Assembly (NCBI GenBank): GCA_945865405.1
Contig: CAMBDS010000002.1
Location: 128,368-192,367 of the forward strand
Direction: 5' to 3'
Origin: Caldithrix abyssi DSM 13497
GTDB taxonomy: Bacteria; Electryoneota; AABM5-125-24; Hatepunaeales; Hatepunaeaceae
Length of the DNA stretch: 64,000 bases
The first letter of the stretch is position 1, and the number at the start of each line of letters is the position of its first letter. Below, one piece after another: positions 46,456 through 55,499 of the stretch. Position numbers and translations under genes: made by a program. The notes under the pieces are model-generated. The model saw nothing but the letters and a program-made list of their open reading frames with translations. It searched no databases and was not told the origin of the DNA.

Positions 46456-47326
46456 GGTTTTGCACCTGCTCGCGCAGTTGCTCCAAGGTCTCCTTCATCC
46501 GGACGGCAATTTGTGAGATCTCGAACAACCAACTTTTCGAGGCAATCGTATTCACTTCCCGACCCATCTCCTGCAAGACAAAGTTCAGCGTCTTACCAAT
46601 TGCGCCATCTTTGTTCAGTGTGTCGTTGAAGAGATTAAGGTGGCTGTCAAGCCGGACAATTTCTTCCGTGATGTCAAGTCGCTCGGCGGAGATCGCCAGT
46701 TCTGTTTCGAGGCGATTCCGGTCGAGCCTCGCGTCATCGATCAGTTGCTCAAGACGGGTAGCGAGACGATTGCGGTATTCGGCAGTCTGCCCGGCGGCGA
46801 GCGCCTTAATAACTTCAAGGCCATCTCGTATCGTGGCAAGCCGTTCCTGCAGGTCTCTGGCGAGGGTGTCGCCTTCCCTTTTACCAGATGCGGCAAGGTC
46901 ACCCAGAGCCGAGTGGATCGCTTTTCTGGCAGTTTCCCAAAGTCTCTGCCGGGCTTCATCGTCGTCGCCCGACATGAACAGGTCGCCAGCCGCCAACAAA
47001 TGCTCCAGCCGGATTTCGCCGGTAATACCTGCTAATTCCTGCAATTCGTGGAGATGCTTGATGTACTGGGTCGCCTTTTCGCGATCAAGTCTGACGCCTC
47101 CCGATTCTGCGTTGGATAGCTCCTCAGTCACTGCAAGCGTCACCCTGCCGCGCTCGACCTTGGTACGAATCAACTCGCGGATCTCGGTCTCAAACGGGTA
47201 GAGACCCTTCGGAATCCGTAGGGAGATGTCGAGGAAACGGTTATTGACGCTGCGCGCTTCGGCAACGACGCTAAGAGTTTGATCTCCGGCGCGTCCAACG
47301 CCAAAGCCGGTCATGCTGCGGGCCAA
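46448..47326 (-). CDS. yicC: YicC family endoribonuclease-like protein
   Basis: 292 residues with the family start SMTGFG, the N-terminal EARSVNNRFLDISLR segment and the C-terminal GKTLNFVLQEMGREVNTIASK hallmark (shown in part). Members are RNases and stress proteins usually encoded beside gmk, as here. First gene of the run. Confidence 0.94.
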   Translation of the reverse strand: MARSMTGFGVGRAGDQTLSVVAEARSVNNRFLDISLRIPKGLYPFETEIRELIRTKVERGRVTLAVTEELSNAESGGVRLDREKATQYIKHLHELQELAGITGEIRLEHLLAAGDLFMSGDDDEARQRLWETARKAIHSALGDLAASGKREGDTLARDLQERLATIRDGLEVIKALAAGQTAEYRNRLATRLEQLIDDARLDRNRLETELAISAERLDITEEIVRLDSHLNLFNDTLNKDGAIGKTLNFVLQEMGREVNTIASKSWLFEISQIAVRMKETLEQLREQVQNLE

Positions 47327-47422
47327 GTGCTACTCGATGCTAAAAATTAAGAAAAAATGGAGTGGTGCGAATTTGCTGCTGTAAGACGAGGGCGTCTGCC
47401 AGCAGAAATCAACCTACTCGAA

Positions 47423-48430
47423 TTAGAACCGCCCCCAGCGTGCCGTCAACGATATCCGATGCGTGTCACCAAGATCGTCGTGGCCGATAAACGCATAATC
47501 GATTGAAACCAGCTTAAATGCCAGTCCTCCCCCAAATGTCAATTCACCGTTGTCGGAACCGGCTCGCAATGCGAGGATCTTGCGGACCAAATACTCCGCC
47601 CCGGCATGATACTCGAATGCCTCTTTTTCGCCGATAGACTCAGTTCGATAAGCGCCATCAGCGAGAATGGTAAAGTCAGCCTCTAACACTGGCAGCGGCA
47701 ACATCACGCTTCCCCCAAGCCGAAATGTCGAGACGATAACCTCAGTGCGACCGGTCTTTTCGGATTTAATCAGCGTCCCTAAAAGATCCCGAACTGCAAA
47801 CCCCACTGCAAACAAAGGAGCCCCCTCCCAGTGCTTCATCAGCCCGGCATCCAATCCGAGCCCGTAATGGCGGTAGCTTCCGATGTGCTTGAAAATCAAC
47901 TTGGGCGCAACACCCCAACTTAAGCCCAGATCGTTGATCCATCCTGCGGCATTGTCCCACCGACCGGCTTTGGCAAGATAAAAAGCATATTCACCGTCAT
48001 TAACATACTTATCGACCTCTATGCGATTCGCGTCTCCCATCGGCTGATCAGGATATTCAAGCGTTGTGAACGGTATGCCGTTAACCCCCAGCCGCAGCAT
48101 CCCGACGGTGAGCGTTTGATTAGCTTCATGAGGCATGCTGAACGCGACCGCATCATAATCGACAACGCCAGCGAAGCGTTCGGAATGCATCAAGCCAAGC
48201 TGCGCACGGTCAACTGATGCCAACCCTGCCGGATTGAAGAAAAGACTCCACGGTTCGCCACTTGAAGCTGCAGCGGCTCCTCCCAAACCTTGAGAGCGAG
48301 CACCAGCTCCAGCAGCCATAAATTCGCCGCTGTAGCGACCGACAACCTGCGCTACACCTTGACTTCCAAGGAATAGCATGCCCAACGCAAGCAGAATTGC
48401 TTGTGCATGAAGTCGATTTATTTGCATCAT
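47423..48430 (-). CDS. PorV/PorQ-like outer-membrane beta-barrel protein
   Basis: 335 residues with a signal peptide, then GEFMAAGAGARSQGLGGA and WSLFFNPAGLA, the conserved N-terminal strands of the PorV/PorQ (UPF0164, FadL-related) family, and barrel strands to RISLTARWGRF with a C-terminal Phe. PorV shuttles T9SS cargo after sorting-domain recognition. Three T9SS cargo proteins are encoded in this window, so a T9SS role is plausible but not certain, since the family has non-T9SS members. Confidence 0.82.
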   Translation of the reverse strand: MMQINRLHAQAILLALGMLFLGSQGVAQVVGRYSGEFMAAGAGARSQGLGGAAAASSGEPWSLFFNPAGLASVDRAQLGLMHSERFAGVVDYDAVAFSMPHEANQTLTVGMLRLGVNGIPFTTLEYPDQPMGDANRIEVDKYVNDGEYAFYLAKAGRWDNAAGWINDLGLSWGVAPKLIFKHIGSYRHYGLGLDAGLMKHWEGAPLFAVGFAVRDLLGTLIKSEKTGRTEVIVSTFRLGGSVMLPLPVLEADFTILADGAYRTESIGEKEAFEYHAGAEYLVRKILALRAGSDNGELTFGGGLAFKLVSIDYAFIGHDDLGDTHRISLTARWGRF

Positions 48431-48595
48431 GGTAATTTACTTCATCCTTTCGATAGGGTCAAGAGTTATCTTAGTTCCAACAAATTAATTCAAACCTTTG
48501 TCAGTAATGTTCCTTCCGAGTTATGTTTCGTATCTTGGCGGGTGGACAAGAATGAATTCTCTTATTTTCTTCTTCTCTCATTCACTTCTTCCCCC

Positions 48596-51289
48596 TTACA
48601 ACCCAAACACTCCCCCAACTCCTTCGCGCTTCTCAACCTTTACGTCCTTCAAATGAGGTGACTTGACCGCGATATTAAGATAATATCCACTGAACGCACC
48701 GACTGGATTCCAGGTAAACCTTCCCTCCCAGCAGTGCAACTCACGGTAAAGCGAGATACCCGTCGAGGCTATCTCTTTGTTGATTAAATCGACACGCATG
48801 TCGCTGCTGATTTTCCAATTCTTCGTCGCCTGCATATCGAGATTAACGCTTGCCCAGGCGTTCTTGACCCTTGTGTCTGGTGATGTACGCGTTTCGCCGT
48901 AGCGCAATCCTATCCCCGCCGACCACGGTAGCGGGCTCGGCACCCAGACCTTGGGCGCAAAACGATCCTCGCTTATTGGTGCCAGAGTCGAGGTTGAGTC
49001 TTCACTCTTTTTCCCAGGTGCAGCCGGTCGATTGCTCTGAATTTTCAGCGATGTCGTCAAGTCATATCCCAACAACCGAAGTCCCCCTTCAGCAATCCGG
49101 TTGACCGTCACCCAGCGACCGGGCGAGACCTCTATCTGATCATAAAAACTGTGTCGCGTCGAAACATCGAGACCCAGGCCAGAGATCGCTGCACCGCTTG
49201 AGTTTACAAGAGGTTTGATCCGCAGGGAAGTCCCAAGATCGCTCCACCTCAAACTATCTGCTTTGAAATTGTGTGAAGTCGAGAGCCCCAGATCGAAAAG
49301 CTCACCTTTCAGTTCTTTATCGGCCACTTTGCGTTTATACTCAAAAAGATTGCCTAACGAAATGCCGACAACCATCTGCTCATGTCTCGGAGTCGCCCCG
49401 AAGACATTGCCAGCAAAACGGTCATAGAACCGTTCGGTACCCAAAGCATCGCGGAACTTTTCGTAATACCCCCACTTAGCCTCGCCAAAATCAGGGCTGT
49501 AATTCAAGCTGATCGAAGGCGCAAGCGTATGCCGGATTACATCAATACCAAACAGGTGAGGCCTGAACAAGCCGTAAAGTTTCGTCGAAAGCCCCGCTCC
49601 TGCACTAAAGGTTCTACGCGCGAGGAAGCTCTTCTGTTTCAATGAATCTACAGAATTGTCTGCACGCTGTTCGTAATCGATCCATTCATCGAACCAAGCT
49701 TCGGAATAACTGACAGTTGGCGAAAATGCCAACACCCCAAACGGCTTGGTCGAAGCCGTCATGCTGAGGTTATGCAACATCCCGGCACGATCGCGAGTAG
49801 TCTTAAAGGTACTGCCATCGAGACGTGTCGTCTCTCGCGTGGTGCTGTTGTTTACGCCTGATCCACCGTAACGCCAGTAAACTTGATTCCACCACCTGGC
49901 GTCTTCCGGTTTTGTCCCTTCAGGAGCAGCAACAATCGGCGTCTGGTTCCTTGAGAACGACATTCTTGGGATCGACTGATCGAGGTTCCCCGTCGAAAGG
50001 TCTTCGACTCGGTTCAGATTGACAGAAGCTGTATAAGGCGTCCCGGGCCAACTCTTGTTGTATGTGGCGTTTGACTGAATGGTTTGCCGTAATCGCTCAT
50101 TAGGATTGCGCGATTTATCCTTAAGGAAAGATTTATCAGAGACATAATAGGCATTCACATTCAAATTCGAGGAAGGAGACAAGATATGGCTGTGATCGAT
50201 CTTCATGTCCCAACGTTTGAGTGGTTGGCCATTCAGGTCCTGATTAACGAAGGAACCGGAAACAGTCCCACGATAGACATATCGCAATGCATAATTAAAG
50301 TCCCCCCGGAAGAGGACGCCGGAACGTTCGTAATAGTCGAGCGAGCCGAGCAGGTCGACATAATCGTTGGGCGCCCAATAGTAGCCGAGTCCATTGAAGT
50401 ATCTGCCTTGCGAAGATGACTCACCATAGGTGGGGATCAAGATGCCGGAGTGCCTGCCGCCTTTAGTGGGAAATACGCCAAACGGCAGGATCGCCACCGG
50501 TACAGGCCCAAAATGCAGCACAATCGGTCTGGCGATGATCCTGTCTTTGATTATCAGCTTCATGTCCCGGCTCCAGAAGCCGTAGTGCGGTTCGTCAAGG
50601 CTACAAGTAGTGTAAACTCCATTGCGAATGTTGTATGTAGTCGCGTCGATCCGCTTGATGGTGCTGCCGTGATAGAAACCATCATCGTAATCGGTCGTCC
50701 CTTCGATCACCTTGCCTCGACGGGACTTGATGTCATAGACCATCCTGTCGCCGACGATTACCTGTTCACCATCCGCCATTTTGGGCTTCCCAATCATCCT
50801 AACCGAATCTGGTGGGGTATCATCTGGCACCGTCTCAAGCGAGTCGAGCACGAGCGAATCGACGGCTGTTTTCGACCGTTTGTCCCGTTGCACGGTATCT
50901 GGAATGGCTTCGGCGTAGAGCTTATTATTTTCCCAATCGATCTCAATCTGCCCGGCCGTCAACTCCATCGACTTATAGTTGACCTTTGCGTCGCCTGTCA
51001 GGATTGTCTTGCGGGGATTAAAGGTGATGCTGACGCGCTTGGCGGAGTAGGTGACAATAGAATCGAGGGGGACTTCGTCGCGGGTAGTGTCGGGGGGAAG
51101 GGCGAGGGAATCGACCGGTATCATAACGGAATCAGCTAGGATAAAAACCTGATCCGGTGTTGCGGGATTAGGAGTTGTCTCCTGAGCCTTGCCGTTCGAC
51201 GCGAGAGACCATGAGAGCAGAATGACAGCAATCGCGACGCGATTGCTGCCTGTTACAACACGATAAGTTTGCCCGAGACGAAAGAACAA
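48596..51289 (-). CDS. lptD: LPS-assembly protein LptD (OstA)
   Basis: 897 residues from a TTG (an in-frame stop lies directly upstream and no other start precedes the signal peptide). An OstA-like periplasmic region (ILTGDAKVNYKSMELTAGQIE) is followed by the large barrel: VYTTCSLDEPHYGFWSRD, VPVAILPFGVFPTKGGRHSG and SLDYYERSGVLFRGD are family landmarks. It inserts lipopolysaccharide into the outer leaflet. Its presence shows a true LPS-type outer membrane. Confidence 0.9.
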   Translation of the reverse strand: MFFRLGQTYRVVTGSNRVAIAVILLSWSLASNGKAQETTPNPATPDQVFILADSVMIPVDSLALPPDTTRDEVPLDSIVTYSAKRVSITFNPRKTILTGDAKVNYKSMELTAGQIEIDWENNKLYAEAIPDTVQRDKRSKTAVDSLVLDSLETVPDDTPPDSVRMIGKPKMADGEQVIVGDRMVYDIKSRRGKVIEGTTDYDDGFYHGSTIKRIDATTYNIRNGVYTTCSLDEPHYGFWSRDMKLIIKDRIIARPIVLHFGPVPVAILPFGVFPTKGGRHSGILIPTYGESSSQGRYFNGLGYYWAPNDYVDLLGSLDYYERSGVLFRGDFNYALRYVYRGTVSGSFVNQDLNGQPLKRWDMKIDHSHILSPSSNLNVNAYYVSDKSFLKDKSRNPNERLRQTIQSNATYNKSWPGTPYTASVNLNRVEDLSTGNLDQSIPRMSFSRNQTPIVAAPEGTKPEDARWWNQVYWRYGGSGVNNSTTRETTRLDGSTFKTTRDRAGMLHNLSMTASTKPFGVLAFSPTVSYSEAWFDEWIDYEQRADNSVDSLKQKSFLARRTFSAGAGLSTKLYGLFRPHLFGIDVIRHTLAPSISLNYSPDFGEAKWGYYEKFRDALGTERFYDRFAGNVFGATPRHEQMVVGISLGNLFEYKRKVADKELKGELFDLGLSTSHNFKADSLRWSDLGTSLRIKPLVNSSGAAISGLGLDVSTRHSFYDQIEVSPGRWVTVNRIAEGGLRLLGYDLTTSLKIQSNRPAAPGKKSEDSTSTLAPISEDRFAPKVWVPSPLPWSAGIGLRYGETRTSPDTRVKNAWASVNLDMQATKNWKISSDMRVDLINKEIASTGISLYRELHCWEGRFTWNPVGAFSGYYLNIAVKSPHLKDVKVEKREGVGGVFGL

Positions 51290-51325
51290 CTAAAACTTAC
51301 CTTATCAATAGATTGAATATGTTAG

Positions 51326-51568
51326 TCACCAAATTTCCTTACCAATCGGAGGACCCCAATCAGTTTCAGGATGTATATTTTCCTTGGTAATTCTCGAAAC
51401 CATTTCTGTTAGAGAGGGAAGGACGCGCGACTTAGGGGTAACAAATATCGAGCCGCTTCGTATTTTCAGTTCAACTTGCGATCCATCTGAAATACCCATC
51501 GCGTCTGCGATCTCTTGCGGTATTCTGACAGCAAGGTCATCCCCCCATTTCTCGACGGTAATTCTCAT
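51326..51568 (-). CDS. AbrB/MazE-type antitoxin-like DNA-binding protein, toxin absent
   Basis: The ATG at 51568 with GGAGAG upstream gives 80 residues beginning MRITVEKWGDDLAVRIP, the swapped-hairpin AbrB fold, and ending DWGPPIGKEIW, the MazE tail that usually wraps the MazF toxin. In type II modules mazF follows at once; here only 36 bases separate the stop from lptD and no MazF-like frame is seen on either side. It may be a remnant, a solitary regulator, or a partner of a toxin elsewhere. Confidence 0.85.
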   Translation of the reverse strand: MRITVEKWGDDLAVRIPQEIADAMGISDGSQVELKIRSGSIFVTPKSRVLPSLTEMVSRITKENIHPETDWGPPIGKEIW

Positions 51569-51695
51569 TTTATACTCTCCAGATTGTCGCAACATAGAAT
51601 ATACTCCTCCAATCCTGTTGATAAAATAGACTCACGACTTTATTCAACATGTGGGGTGTTGTCATTTGCTTCCGCGTAATAATCTAAAATCAAAA

Positions 51696-52556
51696 TCAAG
51701 GATTGAATGTTGCTACAACCCGGAAGCCGACTGGGTCACTTCCCCGGAAGGGCTCAGTTCTGCTTCGAAAAGCCGCTCGGCAATGTTCTGGGAGGGAATC
51801 CCACGCCCCGCCCCGAAGAACACGATCAGTACCTCCATTGGTGGTCCAAGCACTGCCGTCGGTTGGAGCGCCTAAGTAACCCCTGTAATAGTAATTGTTA
51901 TGAACATTGTCGTGATAAAAATCCTCACACCATTCCAAAACATTTCCCGCCATGTCGTGCAGACCCCAGGCATTTGCAGTCTTTCCGCCAACTTGATGTG
52001 TTGATCCTGGAAAACCATCATACCATGCATATGTGTCTATCTGGTCATAGATTGTATCATCCCCCCAATAGAATCGAGTAGTTGTCCCAGCCCTATATGC
52101 ATACTCCCATTCAGCTTCCGATGGCAAGCGAAACCTCTCATTCAGCAAACGCTCAAACATCTGAACTTCGTCCCATGAGACCTTTTGTACTGGCAAATTG
52201 TCGCCTCGATAATTCGATGAGTCGTAATGCATCACAGCACGCCATTGGACTTGCGTAACCTCATATTTTCCCATCCAAAAGCCCTCCGCAAATGTTACTT
52301 GGTGAACTGGCCACTCATCTCCGCCTTGGTCCTGCTCGCCATTAGGTGACCCCATCTGAAATGTTCCTGCTGGGATCCAACACATGCGAATTGCCTGTCC
52401 TGTATTACCCAAAGAAAAGTTGCGCTCCTCACCTGCCACAGGACTCGTCGAAGAAATCACTGGACTGGTAACCTTAGAACAGCTTACGCCAGATAGAAGC
52501 ATTAAAACAGCAATATTCCGGATCTGTTTCACTGGATTGTTTATAGAAAATCTCAT
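51696..52556 (-). CDS. SUMF1/formylglycine-generating-enzyme-like lipoprotein
   Basis: About 286 residues. The N-terminal signal ends in the lipobox LSGVSC. The body is an FGE-sulfatase fold: WIPAGTFQMGS, WPVHQVTF, KYEVTQVQW, FRLPSEAEWEYAYRAGT, WGLHDMAGNVLEWCED and GGTDRVLRGGAW. In true formylglycine-generating enzymes two Cys flank the substrate groove near the C-terminus; here the first is replaced (WDSLPEHCRAAF keeps only one), so sulfatase activation is unlikely. Such lipoproteins are common with unknown roles. It starts 5 bases after the rarA stop. Confidence 0.85.
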   Translation of the reverse strand: MRFSINNPVKQIRNIAVLMLLSGVSCSKVTSPVISSTSPVAGEERNFSLGNTGQAIRMCWIPAGTFQMGSPNGEQDQGGDEWPVHQVTFAEGFWMGKYEVTQVQWRAVMHYDSSNYRGDNLPVQKVSWDEVQMFERLLNERFRLPSEAEWEYAYRAGTTTRFYWGDDTIYDQIDTYAWYDGFPGSTHQVGGKTANAWGLHDMAGNVLEWCEDFYHDNVHNNYYYRGYLGAPTDGSAWTTNGGTDRVLRGGAWDSLPEHCRAAFRSRTEPFRGSDPVGFRVVATFNP

Positions 52557-52561
52557 CTTTC

Positions 52562-53983
52562 TCACTTCCTTCTCTTCTTCCACCAGCTCTCCAGCCGTTC
52601 CTTGATCTGTTTCTCAGCTCCGCGGTCAGTGGGGCGGTAGTAAATGCGATCCTCCAGACCCTCCGGCAAATGGTTCTGGCCTGAAACGCCACTCTCGACG
52701 TCGTGATCGTAGATGTACTGCTTGCCGTAATCCATCTTCTTCATCAGCCCTGTCACCGCATTGCGCAGATGGAGTGGCACAGGTCGGTCGGGATCCTTCT
52801 GAACCTCAGCAGAGGCCTCGGAGATCGCGACATACGAAGCGTTGCTTTTCGGTGATGAGGCAAGGTAGATCGCCGTCTGAGACAGGTTCAGTCGCGCCTC
52901 CGGCAAACCGATAAACTGCACTGCTGAGAAGCAGGCTACCGACAGCAACAACGCGTTCGGGTTGGCGTTGCCGATGTCCTCCGAGGCGAGTGCGATCATC
53001 CGCCTTGCGATGAAGAGCGGGTCTTCGCCTGCATCAAGCATCCGTGCCAGATAATATACTGCCGCATCAGGGTCGGAACCGCGCATCGACTTGATGAAGG
53101 CGCTGATCGTGTCGTAATGATACTCGCCTTTTTTGTCGTAGCGACCAGTTTTGACCATCAAAGCGCGTTCGAGGAGGGTGGTCGAAATGTTGACACCCCC
53201 CCTTGCCCCCCCCGCAAGCGGTGGGGGATTCGAATCTCCAGACTGCTGATTATCAGACCCCCCCCGCTTGCGGGGGGGGGTGGGGGGGGTGTTCTCTGCC
53301 ACCCCAATCTCCGCCGCAATCTCCAGCCCATTCAGAGCCGTCCTCGCATCACCTCCGGCGTAATTAACCAATGCTTCCCTGGCATCTGGTTCAAGCGATA
53401 CGTCCAAACCATTCAACCACTCATCTTGCTCTAAAGCCCTATCGATGATCTGCCCGATGTTTTCAGCCGTCAGTGATTGAAACCGAAAGACCCGACAACG
53501 TGAAAGCAGAGGCGAGATCACCTCGAAAGATGGGTTCTCGGTCGTCGCACCAATCAGCGCAACAGTTCCGTCCTCAACTGCATGAAGCAGCGCGTCCTGC
53601 TGAGACTTCGACCAGCGATGAATCTCATCAATGAAGAGGATTGTCCTGACCCCAAGATTGCGGTCTGACGCGGCTCGTTCGAGGATCTTGCGGACTTCGG
53701 GCACTCCTGTCGAGACGGCGGAAAGCTGGATCAGCTCGGCTTTGGTGCGCGCGGCAATGATCCGCGCCAGAGTCGTTTTTCCTGAGCCGGGCTCCCCCCA
53801 GAAGATCATCGACGGAATAACGTCCGAGGCAATAAGTGCGCGCAGAATCCCCTTCGGCCCAAGCAGGTGTGTCTGTCCGAAGAACTCTTCCAGTGTCGTC
53901 GGGCGCATCCGCTCGGCGAGAGGTGAGGGCGGGCGAGTACTACCTGCAGGGGGGGGTAGGGGGGGGTTATTCACTCGATCCAT
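52562..53983 (-). CDS. rarA: Replication-associated recombination protein RarA (MgsA) with in-frame repeat insertions
   Basis: About 473 residues. An AAA+ ATPase acting at stalled forks: SPLAERMRPTTLEEFFGQ start, Walker A WGEPGSGKTTLA, Walker B LFIDEIHRW, sensor IGATTENPSF, and the C-terminal RGSDPDAAVYYLARML and ASEDIGNANP. Two stretches are foreign to the family: a Pro-rich start (NNPPLPPPAG), and about 34 codons at 53192-53293 encoding TPPTPPRKRGG...NPPPLAGGARGG. Both are translated copies of the C-rich GCAAGCGG repeat. The large insert sits in the variable linker after the AAA+ lid, so function is probably kept. The start may be ATG 53983 or GTG 53974. Confidence 0.9.
   Translation of the reverse strand: MDRVNNPPLPPPAGSTRPPSPLAERMRPTTLEEFFGQTHLLGPKGILRALIASDVIPSMIFWGEPGSGKTTLARIIAARTKAELIQLSAVSTGVPEVRKILERAASDRNLGVRTILFIDEIHRWSKSQQDALLHAVEDGTVALIGATTENPSFEVISPLLSRCRVFRFQSLTAENIGQIIDRALEQDEWLNGLDVSLEPDAREALVNYAGGDARTALNGLEIAAEIGVAENTPPTPPRKRGGSDNQQSGDSNPPPLAGGARGGVNISTTLLERALMVKTGRYDKKGEYHYDTISAFIKSMRGSDPDAAVYYLARMLDAGEDPLFIARRMIALASEDIGNANPNALLLSVACFSAVQFIGLPEARLNLSQTAIYLASSPKSNASYVAISEASAEVQKDPDRPVPLHLRNAVTGLMKKMDYGKQYIYDHDVESGVSGQNHLPEGLEDRIYYRPTDRGAEKQIKERLESWWKKRRK
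53192..53293. repeat. Composite inverted C-rich GCAAGCGG element inside rarA
   Basis: Left arm 53192-53228 and right arm 53256-53293 are near-identical inverted copies of the element at 30785-30820, separated by about 27 bases of unique sequence. Total length is close to 102 bases (34 codons), so the rarA frame is preserved. The structure resembles a miniature inverted-repeat element. Confidence 0.8.
53943..53967. repeat. Half copy of the C-rich element at the rarA start
   Basis: CCTGCAGG followed by two G-runs around TA, resembling the core plus run part of the longer element. It supplies the Pro-rich N-terminal residues of RarA. Confidence 0.5.
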
Positions 53984-54351
53984 TCCCAAGTCTCATAATC
54001 CAATGTCACTGTCATCTTCTTACCGCAACAGTTATTCTCGACACTGGTTGCTCGAAGCAGTAAGTGTCCATTCTCCGCTTTGCTCAGCGTCCAGACCCAA
54101 CTGGCACGTGTTACCGGATCGATCATCAGATAGTCGTCGGTTTCCAGCGTCTCAAAAGTGGGAGGAAAAGCCTGATGGTCATCGTAATAGAATTTCACGG
54201 CATTCCCCACTGCGCCAAGAGTGCTTTTAACGTCCTCGATGGCGAATTTGTCCTTATCGTCATTGCACTTTTTCATGCCGATTCTTTGGCAAGATGCGAG
54301 CGTTAAGGCAAAAAGGATAACTGTCAGGCGAATTGTGATTTGCGATTGCAT
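53971..54351 (-). CDS. Small lipoprotein, paralog of the next gene
   Basis: 126 residues with a signal ending in the lipobox ALASC. The mature region shows a pseudopilin-like pattern (VGNAVKFYYDDHQAFPPTFETL, shown in part, then YLMIDPVTRASWVWTL, NGHLLLRATS, DYETWEWIE) without a pilin-type cleavage site. It aligns almost gap-free with the protein at 54432-54824, so the two arose by tandem duplication. Its stop overlaps the rarA start. Function unknown. Confidence 0.75.
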   Translation of the reverse strand: MQSQITIRLTVILFALTLASCQRIGMKKCNDDKDKFAIEDVKSTLGAVGNAVKFYYDDHQAFPPTFETLETDDYLMIDPVTRASWVWTLSKAENGHLLLRATSVENNCCGKKMTVTLDYETWEWIE

Positions 54352-54431
54352 AACGACCTCTTCAATTTAGATGTGATTCTGCACAAGAGTGCCTTTTGAT
54401 TTATATAAATACACAGGCTTGAATTCCTGCG

Positions 54432-54824
54432 TTACTTATTGAATTTATAGGGTCGTTTCCATTTTTCTGTTGTATAGTCATAAATCAGCTTCAAATCTTT
54501 CCCAACCGGCGCAAGGGTGTTGCTTACCGCCTCAATACTGAGATGACCGTTGTTATTGACCTCCAACTTCCACGCCCACCCGATCCGCATCTCAGGCTCA
54601 AGCTCAACATAACCCCGCAAATCAAGTGTCTCAACTGAGTCGGGCAGTTTTTCGACTTCGCGCTTATAGGCTCGTATCCCGGCGCTGACAGAAATAAAGG
54701 CTCGCTCGACATCTCTTAGGTAGGCCTTATCCGAGTCGCTGTTCGGATATAGCCGTGAGTCTGAACAGGATTGAAAGCCAATCAGGATAGCCATAATAAG
54801 GCTATTGATTAGATTATATTGCAA
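54432..54824 (-). CDS. Small lipoprotein, paralog of the preceding gene
   Basis: 130 residues with the lipobox IGFQSC. It shares with its neighbour the order DV...Y...P...ETL...Y...P..R..W.W.L...NGHL...A.S...GK...DY.T..W. It lacks the double Cys (NCC) of the other copy and has Lys-rich ends. It is encoded 80 bases upstream on the same strand. No known family. Confidence 0.75.
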   Translation of the reverse strand: MQYNLINSLIMAILIGFQSCSDSRLYPNSDSDKAYLRDVERAFISVSAGIRAYKREVEKLPDSVETLDLRGYVELEPEMRIGWAWKLEVNNNGHLSIEAVSNTLAPVGKDLKLIYDYTTEKWKRPYKFNK

Positions 54825-55499
54825 TTACCCATCCTTCACAATCCCCAGCAACTCCACGATATCGTCAATCTCCCAATCCGCTCCCGAAGCTCCCTCGAAC
54901 TTGCGGTCGCCATACTTCGCCAGCACCGAGCGCATCCCGGCCGCCTCAGCACCCTTCATGTCTCTGTCAGGCCAGTCCCCCACCATGATCGCCTCGTGAG
55001 GCTTTAAACCAAGCTTATCAAGCGCCGCCCTGAATGCCAGAGGCGAAGGCTTCAACGCTCCAACGTCTTCAGCAGTAATAACGATGTCGAAAAGATGATG
55101 AAGGTTGAGCTGACAGAGCCTCAGCCACGCCTGCTTGGGTGGCGCATCGGTTATCAATGCCAGCTGTATCCCGCTCTTCACCAACGCCGTCAAAGTCGAG
55201 GTAACGTGCGGATAAAGCACCAGTGCCGCGTCACGAGCCTTGCGGTAGCCGACAACACCCGCCGCCAATACCTTGTGATTGACCTTGCCGTAGTGAGCCG
55301 TCAGAAACTTGTCGAAGACCTCCTGATGCTCAATGCCTTCAAGGTGATAAATCGCCATCACCTGATCGTAAGCCTCCTGAAAGCCCATGTCAAGCCCCGA
55401 GTCAACCATCCCGGCGACAGCAGCTTTTATCGACTCTTTCTTCATCCGCATGAAATCGACAAGCGTATTGTCGAGGTCAAAGATTACCGATTTTATCAC
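54825..55499 (-). CDS. HAD superfamily hydrolase (phosphatase-like)
   Basis: 224 residues. Motif I FDLDNTLVD (nucleophile and acid Asp), motif II in LALITDAP, motif III Lys in GALKPSP, motif IV GDWPDRDMKGA. The inserted helical cap after motif I places it in subfamily IA, typical of small-molecule phosphatases such as phosphoglycolate phosphatase. The substrate cannot be assigned. It abuts the lipoprotein gene downstream. Confidence 0.9.
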   Translation of the reverse strand: MIKSVIFDLDNTLVDFMRMKKESIKAAVAGMVDSGLDMGFQEAYDQVMAIYHLEGIEHQEVFDKFLTAHYGKVNHKVLAAGVVGYRKARDAALVLYPHVTSTLTALVKSGIQLALITDAPPKQAWLRLCQLNLHHLFDIVITAEDVGALKPSPLAFRAALDKLGLKPHEAIMVGDWPDRDMKGAEAAGMRSVLAKYGDRKFEGASGADWEIDDIVELLGIVKDG

